Source of the DNA: Canibacter sp052085365
Lineage (GTDB): Bacteria > Actinomycetota > Actinomycetes > Actinomycetales > Microbacteriaceae
Length of the DNA: 64,000 nucleotides
NCBI GenBank assembly: GCA_052085365.1
Contig: JBQDFP010000001.1
Coordinates: 233,332 to 297,331, forward strand
Direction of reading: 5' to 3'
Shown: piece after piece, positions 34,909 to 43,703 of the stretch
How positions within the stretch are numbered: the stretch's first letter is position 1
Layout: each line of letters begins with the position of its first letter
Position numbers and translations under genes: made by a program
Notes under the pieces: generated by a model
Database searches by the model: none
The model's input: only the letters and a program-made list of their open reading frames with translations
What the model was told of the DNA's origin: nothing

Positions 34909-36317
34909 GCGAGTGCCTCCCCGAGTTGGTCACCTAAGAAGCGTAACCCTGCTGAGTTAGATGACTTCACGAGTACGGTGTCGTGAGGCCGAATACTCCG
35001 AATGAGATAATCGAGTGCTTCATCAGTACGCGGGAAGTATTTTGCGGCTTCGTCTTCCCACGCCCCCTCATTCACAGCGCTAATGTACATGCGACGTACC
35101 GAGTCACCGACCACAACAGTTTCTGAAATCCGTAACCGTACCGCTTGGATTCCAATTTGATCGTGAGCTTCACCTGAGAACTCCCCAAGCTCACTCATCT
35201 CACCCAGAACGGCAACTGTGCGGCCGTTTGGCTTACCGATCTGCGCGAGCGTTTTGAGCGCTGCACTCATCGAATCAGGACTTGCATTGTAGGCATCATT
35301 CACAATCGTAATGCCGTCTTTGCAGGGAATCACTTCCATGCGCCATTTTGCAGGCCGCGTGGTGCGTTCAAGAACGTCCACAATTGTTGCTAGGTCAAGC
35401 CCAAGCTCATACGCGATCGTTGTCGCTGCGAGCGCGTTCGTGACGTGGTGTTCTCCAAGTACAGGAAACCTCACTTCTCGCTCTTCACCATCAATTGTGA
35501 GCACAAACGACGTTCCTTGGGCATCACTTGAGATGTTGCTTGCTTGAACATCTGCCCGTTCATCCGTCCCGAACAGTCGCACGCGGGCATCGGTGAGTTC
35601 TGCCATAGAACGCACTCTTGGATCGTCACTGTTCAAAACTGCGACACTATTCGAACTGAGTTCGTCAACCATTTCACTTTTCGTGCGGAAAGTGGTTTCG
35701 ATGCCGCCAAATTCACCTGCGTGTGCGAACCCCACCGTGAGCACAACCCCAATGTCAGGCGGAGCCATGTGGGTGAGACGGTGAATTTCTCCTGGGGCAC
35801 TCGCACCCATTTCTGCGACGAGAAATTGTGTTGAGTCCGTCACCCGGAGCATAGTCAGTGGTCCACCAACTTCATTATTGAAGGATTTCTCAGAAGCAAC
35901 GGTCTCCCCAAGCTGAGACAGCATTGAGCCCACAAGGTTCTTCGTCGTGGTTTTGCCGTTGGAGCCGGTAATCCCGATAATCGAGAGCGTGCCTGCTGCA
36001 TGCACGGCGTGCACAACATGCTTCGCAAGGGCACCGAGCGCTTCGGTGGAATCATTGACGATAATGTGCGGACGCCGGTCATCGGTCACACGTTCTGCAA
36101 CGATGAGCACGGCCCCACGGTCGATAGCCGAGCTCACAAATCGGTGACCGTCGGTTTCCTCACCTCTGCGCGCGAAAAAGATTTGTCCTTCGCCCACTTC
36201 ACGAGAGTCAGTCTGGGAAATGCCGTCAACAACCGTGTCTTCGGATGCGCTACTTGAGCCCAGGGCAAGGCTGCCCGAGACTGCGCGCGCGATTTCGCTC
36301 AGCGTTAGGGCAATCAT
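34905..36317 (-). CDS. murF: UDP-MurNAc-tripeptide--D-alanyl-D-alanine ligase
   Basis: Adds the D-Ala-D-Ala dipeptide to the stem peptide. GITGSNGKTTTK is the ATP loop; SFNNEVGGPLTML, VAEMGASAPGEI and NDAYNASPDSMSAALK are conserved. 470 residues. ATG overlaps the murE stop by 4 bp. Confidence 0.97.
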   Translation of the reverse strand: MIALTLSEIARAVSGSLALGSSSASEDTVVDGISQTDSREVGEGQIFFARRGEETDGHRFVSSAIDRGAVLIVAERVTDDRRPHIIVNDSTEALGALAKHVVHAVHAAGTLSIIGITGSNGKTTTKNLVGSMLSQLGETVASEKSFNNEVGGPLTMLRVTDSTQFLVAEMGASAPGEIHRLTHMAPPDIGVVLTVGFAHAGEFGGIETTFRTKSEMVDELSSNSVAVLNSDDPRVRSMAELTDARVRLFGTDERADVQASNISSDAQGTSFVLTIDGEEREVRFPVLGEHHVTNALAATTIAYELGLDLATIVDVLERTTRPAKWRMEVIPCKDGITIVNDAYNASPDSMSAALKTLAQIGKPNGRTVAVLGEMSELGEFSGEAHDQIGIQAVRLRISETVVVGDSVRRMYISAVNEGAWEDEAAKYFPRTDEALDYLIRSIRPHDTVLVKSSNSAGLRFLGDQLGEALA

Positions 36318-37855
36318 GCAATAATTCCTGCCTCACGGAGTGCTCCGCGAACTTCATCTCGGGCCGAAAATTCAATATGTTCTCCGGCAACTTCTTGGGT
36401 CGTTTCATGACCTGGTCCGGCATACAGAATAACGTCATTTGGACCAGCGAGCTGTATTGCCGCGCTAATAGCGTCTCGTTGATCAGGTATCTCATGCAGT
36501 TCAGCAAGCCCTCCGCTAGCTTTTGCGCCGTCAATCAGCTGCTTTCGGATGGACGCGGGGTCTTCAAACCGAGGGTTATAGTCACAGATGATTACGTGCG
36601 CAGCCCCCTGGGCCGCGATCGCTCCCATAGCTGCTCGTTTCGTCTGGTCTCGATCTCCGTCGGCACCAATAATAAAGATTATTTTTCCTTCGGTGACCTC
36701 ACCAAGCGCCTCCAGCATTGCTTGGAACGCTCCCGGCGTATGCCCGTAATCAACGAAAAATCTCGGCCCTGACCCGCCCTCGGTCATCTCTTCGAGCCGA
36801 CCAGGAATGTAAAGCGGTACACGACCGTTCTTCAACCCCGCACGAACTTCGTCAAGCGAAATACCTGCTTCGTGAAGCATGACAAGTGCGAGCGCGACGT
36901 TTTCAGCCATGAATTTTCCGAAGAGCGGAACACTCCCCCGAAAGTACTGATTATCTGGCCCCTGCAGGACGAAGGACACTCCGTCGAGGGTATTTCGCGT
37001 GACGGCCATATGCCAGTCGGCTTCGTGCCCGAATTCTGTAGCTAAGCGCGTCACAGGAATCTTGCTCTCTTTTACAACACGTACGCCTTCTGGACTATCA
37101 ACTACAACAACCCCTCGATCTGCAAATTCTGGGGTGAAGAGCGCTTGCTTAGCCTCGAAATATTGGTCCATGCTGGCAAATTCGTCAAGGTGGTCCTGAG
37201 AGAAGTTGTTAAAAGCCGCAACATCGAAACGAATACCGTCAAGCCGGTGTCGTACGAGCGCTTGCGCGCTCACTTCAATCAGGACATCGTTGACATGTTC
37301 TTCACGCATCCGCGAGACGAGTCCATGCATTTCAGAAGCCTCTGGCGTCGTGAGTCGGCTTTCGATGACCTGCTCACCAATCCGGCGCTCGGCTGTCGAG
37401 GACAAACCTACGGTGTGACCAGCGGCTTCGAGAAGTGCAGCCAGGGCGTAGATGACGCTAGTTTTTCCGTTGGTACCCGTTATGCCAAAGAAATTTGCCT
37501 TGTTGTCATCTGGGTAAATCAGTTTTGAGAGTGCGCCAAGTATGTTTCGTGGGTGCTCGTCGGTCACGAGTATTGGTAGGTCAATATGTTCAAGCAGCAG
37601 CGCGCCAGCTTCGTCGGTGAAAATTGCGACAGCTCCAAGGTCAGCTGCTTGTTGTGAGAAACTTGCTCCATGCTGGTTCGCCCCGGGCATTCCCACATAC
37701 AGGTCGCCCACGCGTACGTCACGGGAGTCTAGGGTGACTCCCGTGACTGTTTTCCCGATCAGATCTCCCTGGGTTCGCCGCGCGAACTGATCCGCAATCT
37801 CACCGAGCGAAGTAGGCGTGGGCCGATTTGGCCGAATGCTCAACGAGTTCGTCAA
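36314..37855 (-). CDS. murE: MurE ligase, divergent amino-acid specificity motif
   Basis: Adds the third amino acid to UDP-MurNAc-L-Ala-D-Glu. The ATP loop is GTNGKT (127-132). The segment that recognises diaminopimelate (DDNPRxEDP in DAP enzymes) reads DYNPRFEDP (425-433), GKGHE reads GPGHE (480-484), EVSSHAL reads EVSAQAL (195-200) and VDYAHTPD reads VDYGHTPG. These are traits I associate with Microbacteriaceae, which use Lys, Orn, Dab or Hse at position 3. The substrate cannot be called from sequence. TTG start with AGGAAAGAG upstream; 513 residues. Confidence 0.93.
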   Translation of the reverse strand: MTNSLSIRPNRPTPTSLGEIADQFARRTQGDLIGKTVTGVTLDSRDVRVGDLYVGMPGANQHGASFSQQAADLGAVAIFTDEAGALLLEHIDLPILVTDEHPRNILGALSKLIYPDDNKANFFGITGTNGKTSVIYALAALLEAAGHTVGLSSTAERRIGEQVIESRLTTPEASEMHGLVSRMREEHVNDVLIEVSAQALVRHRLDGIRFDVAAFNNFSQDHLDEFASMDQYFEAKQALFTPEFADRGVVVVDSPEGVRVVKESKIPVTRLATEFGHEADWHMAVTRNTLDGVSFVLQGPDNQYFRGSVPLFGKFMAENVALALVMLHEAGISLDEVRAGLKNGRVPLYIPGRLEEMTEGGSGPRFFVDYGHTPGAFQAMLEALGEVTEGKIIFIIGADGDRDQTKRAAMGAIAAQGAAHVIICDYNPRFEDPASIRKQLIDGAKASGGLAELHEIPDQRDAISAAIQLAGPNDVILYAGPGHETTQEVAGEHIEFSARDEVRGALREAGIIA

Positions 37856-37871
37856 CGTACACTCTTTCCTG

Positions 37872-39662
37872 CTAATTCAACGGGTAGGGCTCAAAAGTCC
37901 CTGTCGATGGTGGAATATGGAAGTGTCGAATCACAGCTTCTGCTGTGTCTCGCCATGAGGTCTTAGAAACCACGGCCCCACTTTGTTCCGTCGGGTAGGC
38001 AACTGTTGAAATCACAACATACTGTGGATCGTCCACTGGGAAAAATCCAGAGAAGGTATAGACATAGTCTGGTCGGTACCCACCCTGACCGTCGGGCTGC
38101 TCACCAGTAGCTGTTTTTCCTGCCAGGCGATAACCCGGAATTCCTGTGTGTTCTTCGATAAAGGAATCATTCGCGGTAGTTTCAAGAATACGCGTGACTT
38201 GATCGGCCGTATCCTTTTTAATCGCAGTCACGCTGTCGCCATGATCTGGGGTATGCACATTGCCATCGGCATCAGTGCACGTTTTAACCAGTGTGGGCGG
38301 AATACGTTCACCGCCATTAGCGAGGGTCTGAAAAACTCCTGCTGTTTGCACAATCGTTGTTGACAGCCCCTGACCAAACATTGTCGCGAAATTCGTTTGC
38401 CGGTCCCATTCGTCAGGCTCGTATAACAATCCTGAGTCTTCAAGCGGCATGCCAGCATCAGTCGATTCGCCGAGGCCAAACTTTCGCAGATAGTCGTACC
38501 TGACGTCACCAGAAAGGCGTGAGCCAAGAGTTGCTGTTCCAACGTTGGATGACTGAACAATAATGCCAGCTAATGTCATTCGTTCTGGCTCATGGTAGAA
38601 CGCGTCTTTGAAATAGACGCCATTTTCTTCCTCTTCATAAGCGTACGGAATCACTTCGGCCGAGCCTGGAGTAGCAGCCCCTTGATCGATCAGCGCACTT
38701 GCCGTGATCACTTTCATAGATGAGCCCGGCTCGTACGGATTAATAAAAGCGCGCGCGTCTCGTCGAGATGGATCTGAATCGGACACATTATTTGGGTCAA
38801 CCGAATCATCTTCCGCTACCGCAATGAGTTCACCGGTTTTGACGTCCATAACAACTTGCATGACCCACTCAGCGCCCGATTCACCTCGGACACGGTTGAC
38901 AACTTGTTGCGCTTGCCACTGCAGGTCACGGTCGATGCTGAGTTCGACTGTTCCACCGTTGTGGGCTTCCTCAGCCACGACCATACTTCCGGGAAGCGCA
39001 ACGCCGTCCGCGCTACGCTCATACGTTTCAGAACCGTCGGTTCCGGCAAGGCATTTATTCTGCGAAAGCTCAATACCAGCCTGCGGTTCGCCTTCGTTAC
39101 CGAAGAAACCGATCAAGTTACCTGCAACCGCACCATTTGGGTAGGTTCGGTTAAAATCTGAGGCAAATGTGAGCCAGGGAATTTGGAGTTTTTTCAACTG
39201 GTTGAGCTGCGCCAGACTCACTCGACGTTTCACATATGCAAAGTCTGATTTTGGGTTTTCTTTCAGCGCCTCGTCAACTATTTTTTGTATATCATCCGCG
39301 CTTTGTCCGGTGATCTTTCCGATCTCGCCAAACGCGTCATAACTTGTGACGGTTTCTGTCTCGGGTCCGTTGCCAATAAGTCGTAGAAACTCCGCGCCGT
39401 TTAACTGCGTGTTTTTCGGCGATAGCTGCACATCATAGCGTTCATTTGTTGTTGCAAGAACCGAACCGTTTCGGTCGACGATGTCGCCGCGTACGGCGGG
39501 AGTCGTGACCGGTACCGCACGCTTCCCACGGGACGCCTCGTTGAGTTCAGATGCGCTTACGACCTGCACGTCGATGAGCCGAACCATAAAGGTTAAAGCG
39601 GTAACCGCGACGATGAGAAGCGCGAGCCCACGTCGAAATCGTCGAGTTTTTGGTTCAGCCAT
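37872..39662 (-). CDS. ftsI: Septal transpeptidase FtsI (PBP3, class B)
   Basis: Cross-links septal peptidoglycan with FtsW. Cytoplasmic basic stretch, one membrane helix (about 12-30), PBP dimerisation domain (VRGDIVDRNGSVLATT), then the transpeptidase with S314-x-x-K317 (EPGSSMK), S371-S-N373 and K516-T-A518. The last motif is normally KTG; here it reads GKTATGEQ. 596 residues, full length, no frameshift seen. ATG with GAGGGGG upstream. Confidence 0.95.
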   Translation of the reverse strand: MAEPKTRRFRRGLALLIVAVTALTFMVRLIDVQVVSASELNEASRGKRAVPVTTPAVRGDIVDRNGSVLATTNERYDVQLSPKNTQLNGAEFLRLIGNGPETETVTSYDAFGEIGKITGQSADDIQKIVDEALKENPKSDFAYVKRRVSLAQLNQLKKLQIPWLTFASDFNRTYPNGAVAGNLIGFFGNEGEPQAGIELSQNKCLAGTDGSETYERSADGVALPGSMVVAEEAHNGGTVELSIDRDLQWQAQQVVNRVRGESGAEWVMQVVMDVKTGELIAVAEDDSVDPNNVSDSDPSRRDARAFINPYEPGSSMKVITASALIDQGAATPGSAEVIPYAYEEEENGVYFKDAFYHEPERMTLAGIIVQSSNVGTATLGSRLSGDVRYDYLRKFGLGESTDAGMPLEDSGLLYEPDEWDRQTNFATMFGQGLSTTIVQTAGVFQTLANGGERIPPTLVKTCTDADGNVHTPDHGDSVTAIKKDTADQVTRILETTANDSFIEEHTGIPGYRLAGKTATGEQPDGQGGYRPDYVYTFSGFFPVDDPQYVVISTVAYPTEQSGAVVSKTSWRDTAEAVIRHFHIPPSTGTFEPYPLN

Positions 39663-39683
39663 GGCTTTCCCCCTCGTCGATTC

Positions 39684-40259
39684 TTAGTGCGTGTCTGGCG
39701 CTGGCAAATTACCTTTCCAAACTACCGGCGCATCTGTGTTTCCTGCTGCACTTGCAGCGGCTTGTCCCGCAGATCGCGAGGTCTCCTCTCCGTTCGCATC
39801 AACGAGCGGCACATTACTCAACGTCGCGTTGGGTACTGAGTTCGTCACCGCAGCTTCGGTGGCATCTCCCTGCGCTCCCAAGACTGCGCCATCACTGAGC
39901 CGAAGGTATGAGGGCTGTACGTTCTGCACCATGCCGAGCGAAGCCGCGTTTTCTGCGAGGTTTTGCGGCGACGCGAGTGCTTCTACGTTTTGCTGCAGGG
40001 TGCGTTCGACGCGTGACAGGTCTCTCTGCTGCACCTGCAAACCATCGAGCTCGTAAGCATCGGCGGTTTGCAAAATACTGAGACAAAGTTGAGCAGCAAT
40101 AATGAGTACCGCAGTAATTCCGGCTGCAAGACCCACTACCCCGGGGCTGAGCCGACCTTTTCCTGGCTGCGCGAGCGTTAGGTGACGTGACCGTTTTGCT
40201 TCGTCAGGTCGCTGCGACGGGCGGGCCGGGGTGGTTTGACGTAAGAGTGGGCTGGTCAT
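39684..40259 (-). CDS. FtsL-like bitopic division protein
   Basis: A 191-residue protein in the ftsL position between rsmH and ftsI: cytoplasmic basic N terminus (1-36), one membrane helix (about 41-62), a coiled coil (about 70-100, LDGLQVQQRDLSRVERTLQQNVEAL), then NLAENAASLGMV, the segment usual at the end of the FtsL coil. A further 70-residue Ala/Thr/Ser/Asn-rich extracellular tail is longer than in classical FtsL. ATG overlaps the rsmH stop by 4 bp. Confidence 0.82.
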   Translation of the reverse strand: MTSPLLRQTTPARPSQRPDEAKRSRHLTLAQPGKGRLSPGVVGLAAGITAVLIIAAQLCLSILQTADAYELDGLQVQQRDLSRVERTLQQNVEALASPQNLAENAASLGMVQNVQPSYLRLSDGAVLGAQGDATEAAVTNSVPNATLSNVPLVDANGEETSRSAGQAAASAAGNTDAPVVWKGNLPAPDTH

Positions 40260-41230
40260 ACTGCTTCTCTCATCCGTTCTGCGGCTCGCAGTCGCGCAGG
40301 AATCGATCGGGGGTTAGATTGTTGTTCTTCTTCGCTCGCACGTTCTGCTCCACGAGTGAGCAGTTTGAATTGAGGAAGATGTTCAGGAAGCTCAACGGGA
40401 AGCCCGGTAGGGGCTGTTGATGTCGACGCGGTGACCAGCGTGCGTTTGACGATGCGGTCTTCATGCGATTGATACGCCATGACGACAATGCGTCCGCCCA
40501 CTCTCAGTGCGTCTAGGGCCTGAGGTATCGCAGTTTTAACCGCAGCTAGTTCATCGTTTACCGCGACGCGCAGCGCCTGAAAGACTCGTTTTGCGGGGTG
40601 GCGCTGATTCTTTATTTTCGCTGGCGTAGCGTCTTGAAGAATGTCGACGAGTTGACCACTTCTTGTGATCGCGGTCTCTTCGCGTGCTCTCACGATTGCG
40701 GCGGCGTATCGTCCTGCAAGGGGTTCGTCGCCATACTCACGGATAAGCTGCCTCAGTTCCTGCTCATCAATCCGGGCAATCAGTTCAGCCGCAGACTCGT
40801 CCGAGGTTTGGTCCATTCGCATATCTAGTGGAGCATCTTGTGCGTACGCGAACCCACGCTCTGCCTCATCGAGCTGGAGTGACGACACACCCAGGTCAAA
40901 AAGCACTCCGTCGACGTGTGAAATGCCTTCGTTCACCAGGACTTCACCGATGCCGTCAAACACGGTGTGGACGGGATGGAACCGATTGCCAAACACTGCG
41001 AGACGTTGGCTCGCAATTTTAAGTGCCTCGGTATCGCGGTCCAGCCCGATCACAGTCAGATCTGGAAAACGCTGGAGCATGCGTGCCGTGTGGCCGCCCA
41101 TTCCCAAAGTTGCGTCAATGACGACTGCCTTGCGTGACAAAATTGCGGGTTCGAGCAGGTCAACGCACCGTTCCAGCATGACCGGGGTGTGGATCTCGTT
41201 TGGCTCTGAGAAGTTGACAGTTGAGTTCAT
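40256..41230 (-). CDS. rsmH: 16S rRNA (cytosine-1402-N4)-methyltransferase
   Basis: Methylates N4 of C1402 in 16S rRNA. Signatures: HTPVMLERCVDLL, DATLGMGGHT, GLDRD, DGVLFDLGVSSLQLDEAERGFAY and QSHEDRIVKR. I start at ATG 41230 (324 residues), which gives the usual short lead before HTPV. No start has a clear Shine-Dalgarno; ATG 41272 and GTG 41284 are alternatives. The 100-bp gap to mraZ shows nothing else. Confidence 0.95.
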   Translation of the reverse strand: MNSTVNFSEPNEIHTPVMLERCVDLLEPAILSRKAVVIDATLGMGGHTARMLQRFPDLTVIGLDRDTEALKIASQRLAVFGNRFHPVHTVFDGIGEVLVNEGISHVDGVLFDLGVSSLQLDEAERGFAYAQDAPLDMRMDQTSDESAAELIARIDEQELRQLIREYGDEPLAGRYAAAIVRAREETAITRSGQLVDILQDATPAKIKNQRHPAKRVFQALRVAVNDELAAVKTAIPQALDALRVGGRIVVMAYQSHEDRIVKRTLVTASTSTAPTGLPVELPEHLPQFKLLTRGAERASEEEQQSNPRSIPARLRAAERMREAV

Positions 41231-41330
41231 ATCAGTGATCGGACTAGAGCTGAATTCCTGAATCCCTGTCATCCAACCTGACACCGGGGAAGGTGCGTCA
41301 GGGAAGTTGACATGGGAATCACGAACTCAG

Positions 41331-41762
41331 CTAGAACATGCCCGGAATCACCTCCTCCTCAACATCAGCGAAGGATTGCTCTTGTTCACTCAAGTAGGTT
41401 TGCCAGGTTTCGGCGTCCCAGATTTCTGCCCGAGTGCCCGCACCAATGACCGCGAGATCGCGGTCAAGTCCTGCATACTCTCGCAGTGCGCTTGGAACGG
41501 TAACTCGGTTTTGCTTGTCAGGCGTCTCGTCATGAGCACCTGACAGGAATACACGGAGGTAATCACGCCCTTGCTTGGACGTAATTGGTGCTTGGCGAAT
41601 GCGTTCGTGCATGTCTGCAAATTCGCTCGCGCTGAACACGTAGAGGCAACGTTCTTGGCCTCTGGTAATCACGAGGCCGTTTCCTAGTTCCGCACGAAAC
41701 TTGGCTGGAAGGATAAGGCGGCCTTTGTCATCAAGCTTCGGGGTAAAAGTACCAAGAAACAT
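41331..41762 (-). CDS. mraZ: Transcriptional regulator MraZ
   Basis: First gene of the dcw cluster; a ring-forming DNA-binding protein that represses its own operon by binding repeated boxes. Two SpoVT/AbrB-type domains are seen (FTPKLDDKGRLILPAKFR and SGAHDETPDKQNRVTVPSALREYAGL). 143 residues. ATG with AGGAGG at 7-nt spacing. Its boxes lie just upstream at 41797-41820. Confidence 0.97.
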   Translation of the reverse strand: MFLGTFTPKLDDKGRLILPAKFRAELGNGLVITRGQERCLYVFSASEFADMHERIRQAPITSKQGRDYLRVFLSGAHDETPDKQNRVTVPSALREYAGLDRDLAVIGAGTRAEIWDAETWQTYLSEQEQSFADVEEEVIPGMF

Positions 41763-41775
41763 GAGCCACCTCCTT

Positions 41776-41794
41776 CCAACATTTTTAACGTTGG
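41776..41794 (-). repeat. Inverted repeat in the mraZ leader
   Basis: On the minus strand CCAACGTT and AATGTTGG flank AAA. As RNA this is an 8-bp stem with one G-U pair, ending one base before AAGGAGG. The predicted transcription start lies within or just before its 5' arm, so it may act as DNA or as a leader hairpin. Confidence 0.4.
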
Positions 41795-41796
41795 CC

Positions 41797-41826
41797 CCAC
41801 TTTACTCCACTTAGCACCACATGCAA
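41797..41826 (-). promoter_or_regulatory. mraZ promoter with three MraZ boxes
   Basis: GTGG occurs three times at exact 10-bp spacing on the minus strand (GTGGTGCTAA, GTGGAGTAAA, GTGGGGCC; plus-strand ccac at 41797-41800, 41807-41810, 41817-41820). This is the known MraZ-box arrangement. A promoter runs through it: TTGCAT (-35, 41826-41821), 16 bp, TAAAGT (-10, 41804-41799). MraZ bound here would block the -10 and spacer, giving autoregulation of the whole dcw operon. Confidence 0.7.
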
Positions 41827-42040
41827 TGACATACGTGGCTTTTTTCATGGAAATACGCTGAATATTCCTTGAAATTATGCCGGTGGATTGAAGTGGAGGA
41901 AATCTGGATCAACTTTCGCCTTTTCTGAGGATAAGCAGCCCAGAACCTTGAATGACGCGCCACCGCCTGGGCAGTTGGGGCATCAAAGATTACGCTCGAG
42001 CACAGTGATGGAGCGAAGTGGGGAGATGTCCAGAGCACAC

Positions 42041-42072
42041 AAAAAGGCCGCGACGATAATTCGTCGCGGCCT
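42041..42072 (-). terminator. Strong intrinsic terminator after the DUF3040 gene
   Basis: A perfect 12-bp stem (AGGCCGCGACGA with TCGTCGCGGCCT, loop ATTA in minus-strand sense) is followed by TTTTT in the minus direction. It separates the DUF3040 gene from mraZ. The remainder of the roughly 350-bp gap (41827-42040) shows no gene or other structure. Confidence 0.9.
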
Positions 42073-42115
42073 AGGTTTCTAAATGACTCGCTGCCTCACA
42101 GAGGCGTAAATTTTG

Positions 42116-42517
42116 TTATCGGTCACCGTTCATACGTTCGTCCCAGCGTCGCTCCATTTTCTCGTTGAGTGATTCGCTGGATTTCTTAGTCGCACCGCTA
42201 CCGGATGACCCACCAGCGGTGGGACCCTCAGCCTGCGCGTCAACAGAGCCGTCTCCAGGCTTACCCGGAACCAAGCAGCGTGTAACGCCTACAATCATGA
42301 CTGCGAAGCCGATCACGCCGAGCCAGATCAATGTGAAGGCAACCGCCGCAATCAGCACACCGATTCCAAGAAGCGTGACAAGGATACCAATCGCCAACAT
42401 GCGGTAGTTCACCCCGCGAGGCCGACCCGAATGTGTACTCATCACATCGGCTTCGCTGAGGTAAAAGCCACGTTCCATTTCTTCGAGCATCTTCTGCTCG
42501 CGCTCTGAAAGCGCCAT
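42116..42517 (-). CDS. DUF3040 small membrane protein
   Basis: A 133-residue protein with the DUF3040 start MALSEREQKMLEEMERGFY, two membrane helices (about 40-60 and 62-82) and a hydrophilic G/S-rich tail ending in charged residues. DUF3040 genes sit near mraZ in many actinobacteria; the role is unknown. ATG with GGGGG upstream. Divergent from idsA. Confidence 0.9.
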   Translation of the reverse strand: MALSEREQKMLEEMERGFYLSEADVMSTHSGRPRGVNYRMLAIGILVTLLGIGVLIAAVAFTLIWLGVIGFAVMIVGVTRCLVPGKPGDGSVDAQAEGPTAGGSSGSGATKKSSESLNEKMERRWDERMNGDR

Positions 42518-42577
42518 TTCACGTACCCCCTGAGCCGAAACTTCTAGTTCCCATCAGTTTACGCGTACCGGTCGCGC

Positions 42578-42583
42578 TAAGCT
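42578..42583 (+). promoter_or_regulatory. -10 box (TAAGCT) for leaderless idsA
   Basis: TAAGCT ends 7 nt before the idsA ATG, placing the predicted start of transcription on the A of ATG. There is no Shine-Dalgarno at usable spacing. No clear -35. Confidence 0.55.
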
Positions 42584-42590
42584 AGCCAGG

Positions 42591-43688
42591 ATGAATGATC
42601 ACACGCGACTCAAAGGTCTCGTCCAGGCGCGCATCAACGAGTTCTTGGCCGAGAAGCGTTCTGCACTGAAGACAATCAGTGAGGACCTCACCCCGGTCTT
42701 TGACGAGCTCGAAAACTTTCTTGCGGGCGGTAAACGCTTTCGGGCGTACTGCCTCCTGCTCGGATTTCGCAGCGCGACCCAACTTCGTATCTACACTAAA
42801 ACTCCTGAAGTGGAACGCGTCGTGAATGCTGCCGCGGCTCTCGAACTCTTTCACGCTGCGGCACTCGTTCACGACGACATCATCGACCGATCGGACACTC
42901 GTCGCGGTCGTCCAGCAGTGCATCGCGTCTTTGACGGTCTCCACACCGCGAACTCGTGGAAGGGTTCGGCAAGCCATTTCGGCATTTCAGTTGCGCTGCT
43001 CGTAGGTGACATTCTGCAATCGTGGGCTGATGAACTCTTCCAATCCGCAATCGAGCAGACCCAAGACCTCGATGCTGGCCGAGAAGCCCGGGCACAGTTC
43101 AATCGAATGCGCACCGAGGTCGCCTACGGTCAGTACTTTGATGCGCTCGAAGAGCAGCACATGGACTTTTCGGAACATTCAACTCAACTCGAACGATCCA
43201 CACGCATTCTGCTATATAAGTCAGCAAAATACAGTGTCGAAGCACCACTTCTCATAGGGGCAAGCCTCGCCGGGGCTGACGGTTCACTTCTTGAGGTGCT
43301 CTCAGGCTACGGAATACCAGTAGGTGTGGCGTTTCAATTACGTGACGACATTTTGGGCGTATTTGGTGACCCTGAGATTACTGGCAAGCCCAGCGGAGAC
43401 GACCTCATCGAAGGAAAACGCACTGTGCTTGTGACGCTCGCGCGAGAGCCACTACCACTCACACAGCGTCGTGTGTTCGATGAAATGCTCGGCGATGCTC
43501 TGTCGGACGATCAAGTTTTCATGATGCAGCGCACGATTCGCGACAGCGGTGCGCTCGCCCAGGTCGAAGAAATGATTCAACGAAATATCGGACGTGCGCA
43601 AAAGGCTGCCAGACACCCAGAAATTGCGAGCGAAGCGGTCGAACAACTCGTCGACCTAGCCGACAAAATGGGCCGTCGCGACTACTAG
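42591..43688 (+). CDS. idsA: Polyprenyl diphosphate synthase (IdsA-like)
   Basis: Trans-prenyltransferase that extends allylic diphosphates with IPP (probably to GGPP or longer) for quinones, carotenoids or carrier lipids. The first aspartate-rich motif is D95-D-I-I-D99; the second is D252-D-I-L-G256, the DDxxG form common in actinobacterial IdsA. 365 residues. The chain length cannot be set by eye. It converges on the Rv2175c-like gene with a 15-bp gap. Confidence 0.93.
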   Translation: MNDHTRLKGLVQARINEFLAEKRSALKTISEDLTPVFDELENFLAGGKRFRAYCLLLGFRSATQLRIYTKTPEVERVVNAAAALELFHAAALVHDDIIDRSDTRRGRPAVHRVFDGLHTANSWKGSASHFGISVALLVGDILQSWADELFQSAIEQTQDLDAGREARAQFNRMRTEVAYGQYFDALEEQHMDFSEHSTQLERSTRILLYKSAKYSVEAPLLIGASLAGADGSLLEVLSGYGIPVGVAFQLRDDILGVFGDPEITGKPSGDDLIEGKRTVLVTLAREPLPLTQRRVFDEMLGDALSDDQVFMMQRTIRDSGALAQVEEMIQRNIGRAQKAARHPEIASEAVEQLVDLADKMGRRDY

Positions 43689-43703
43689 GTTGTTACAGCT
43701 TTT

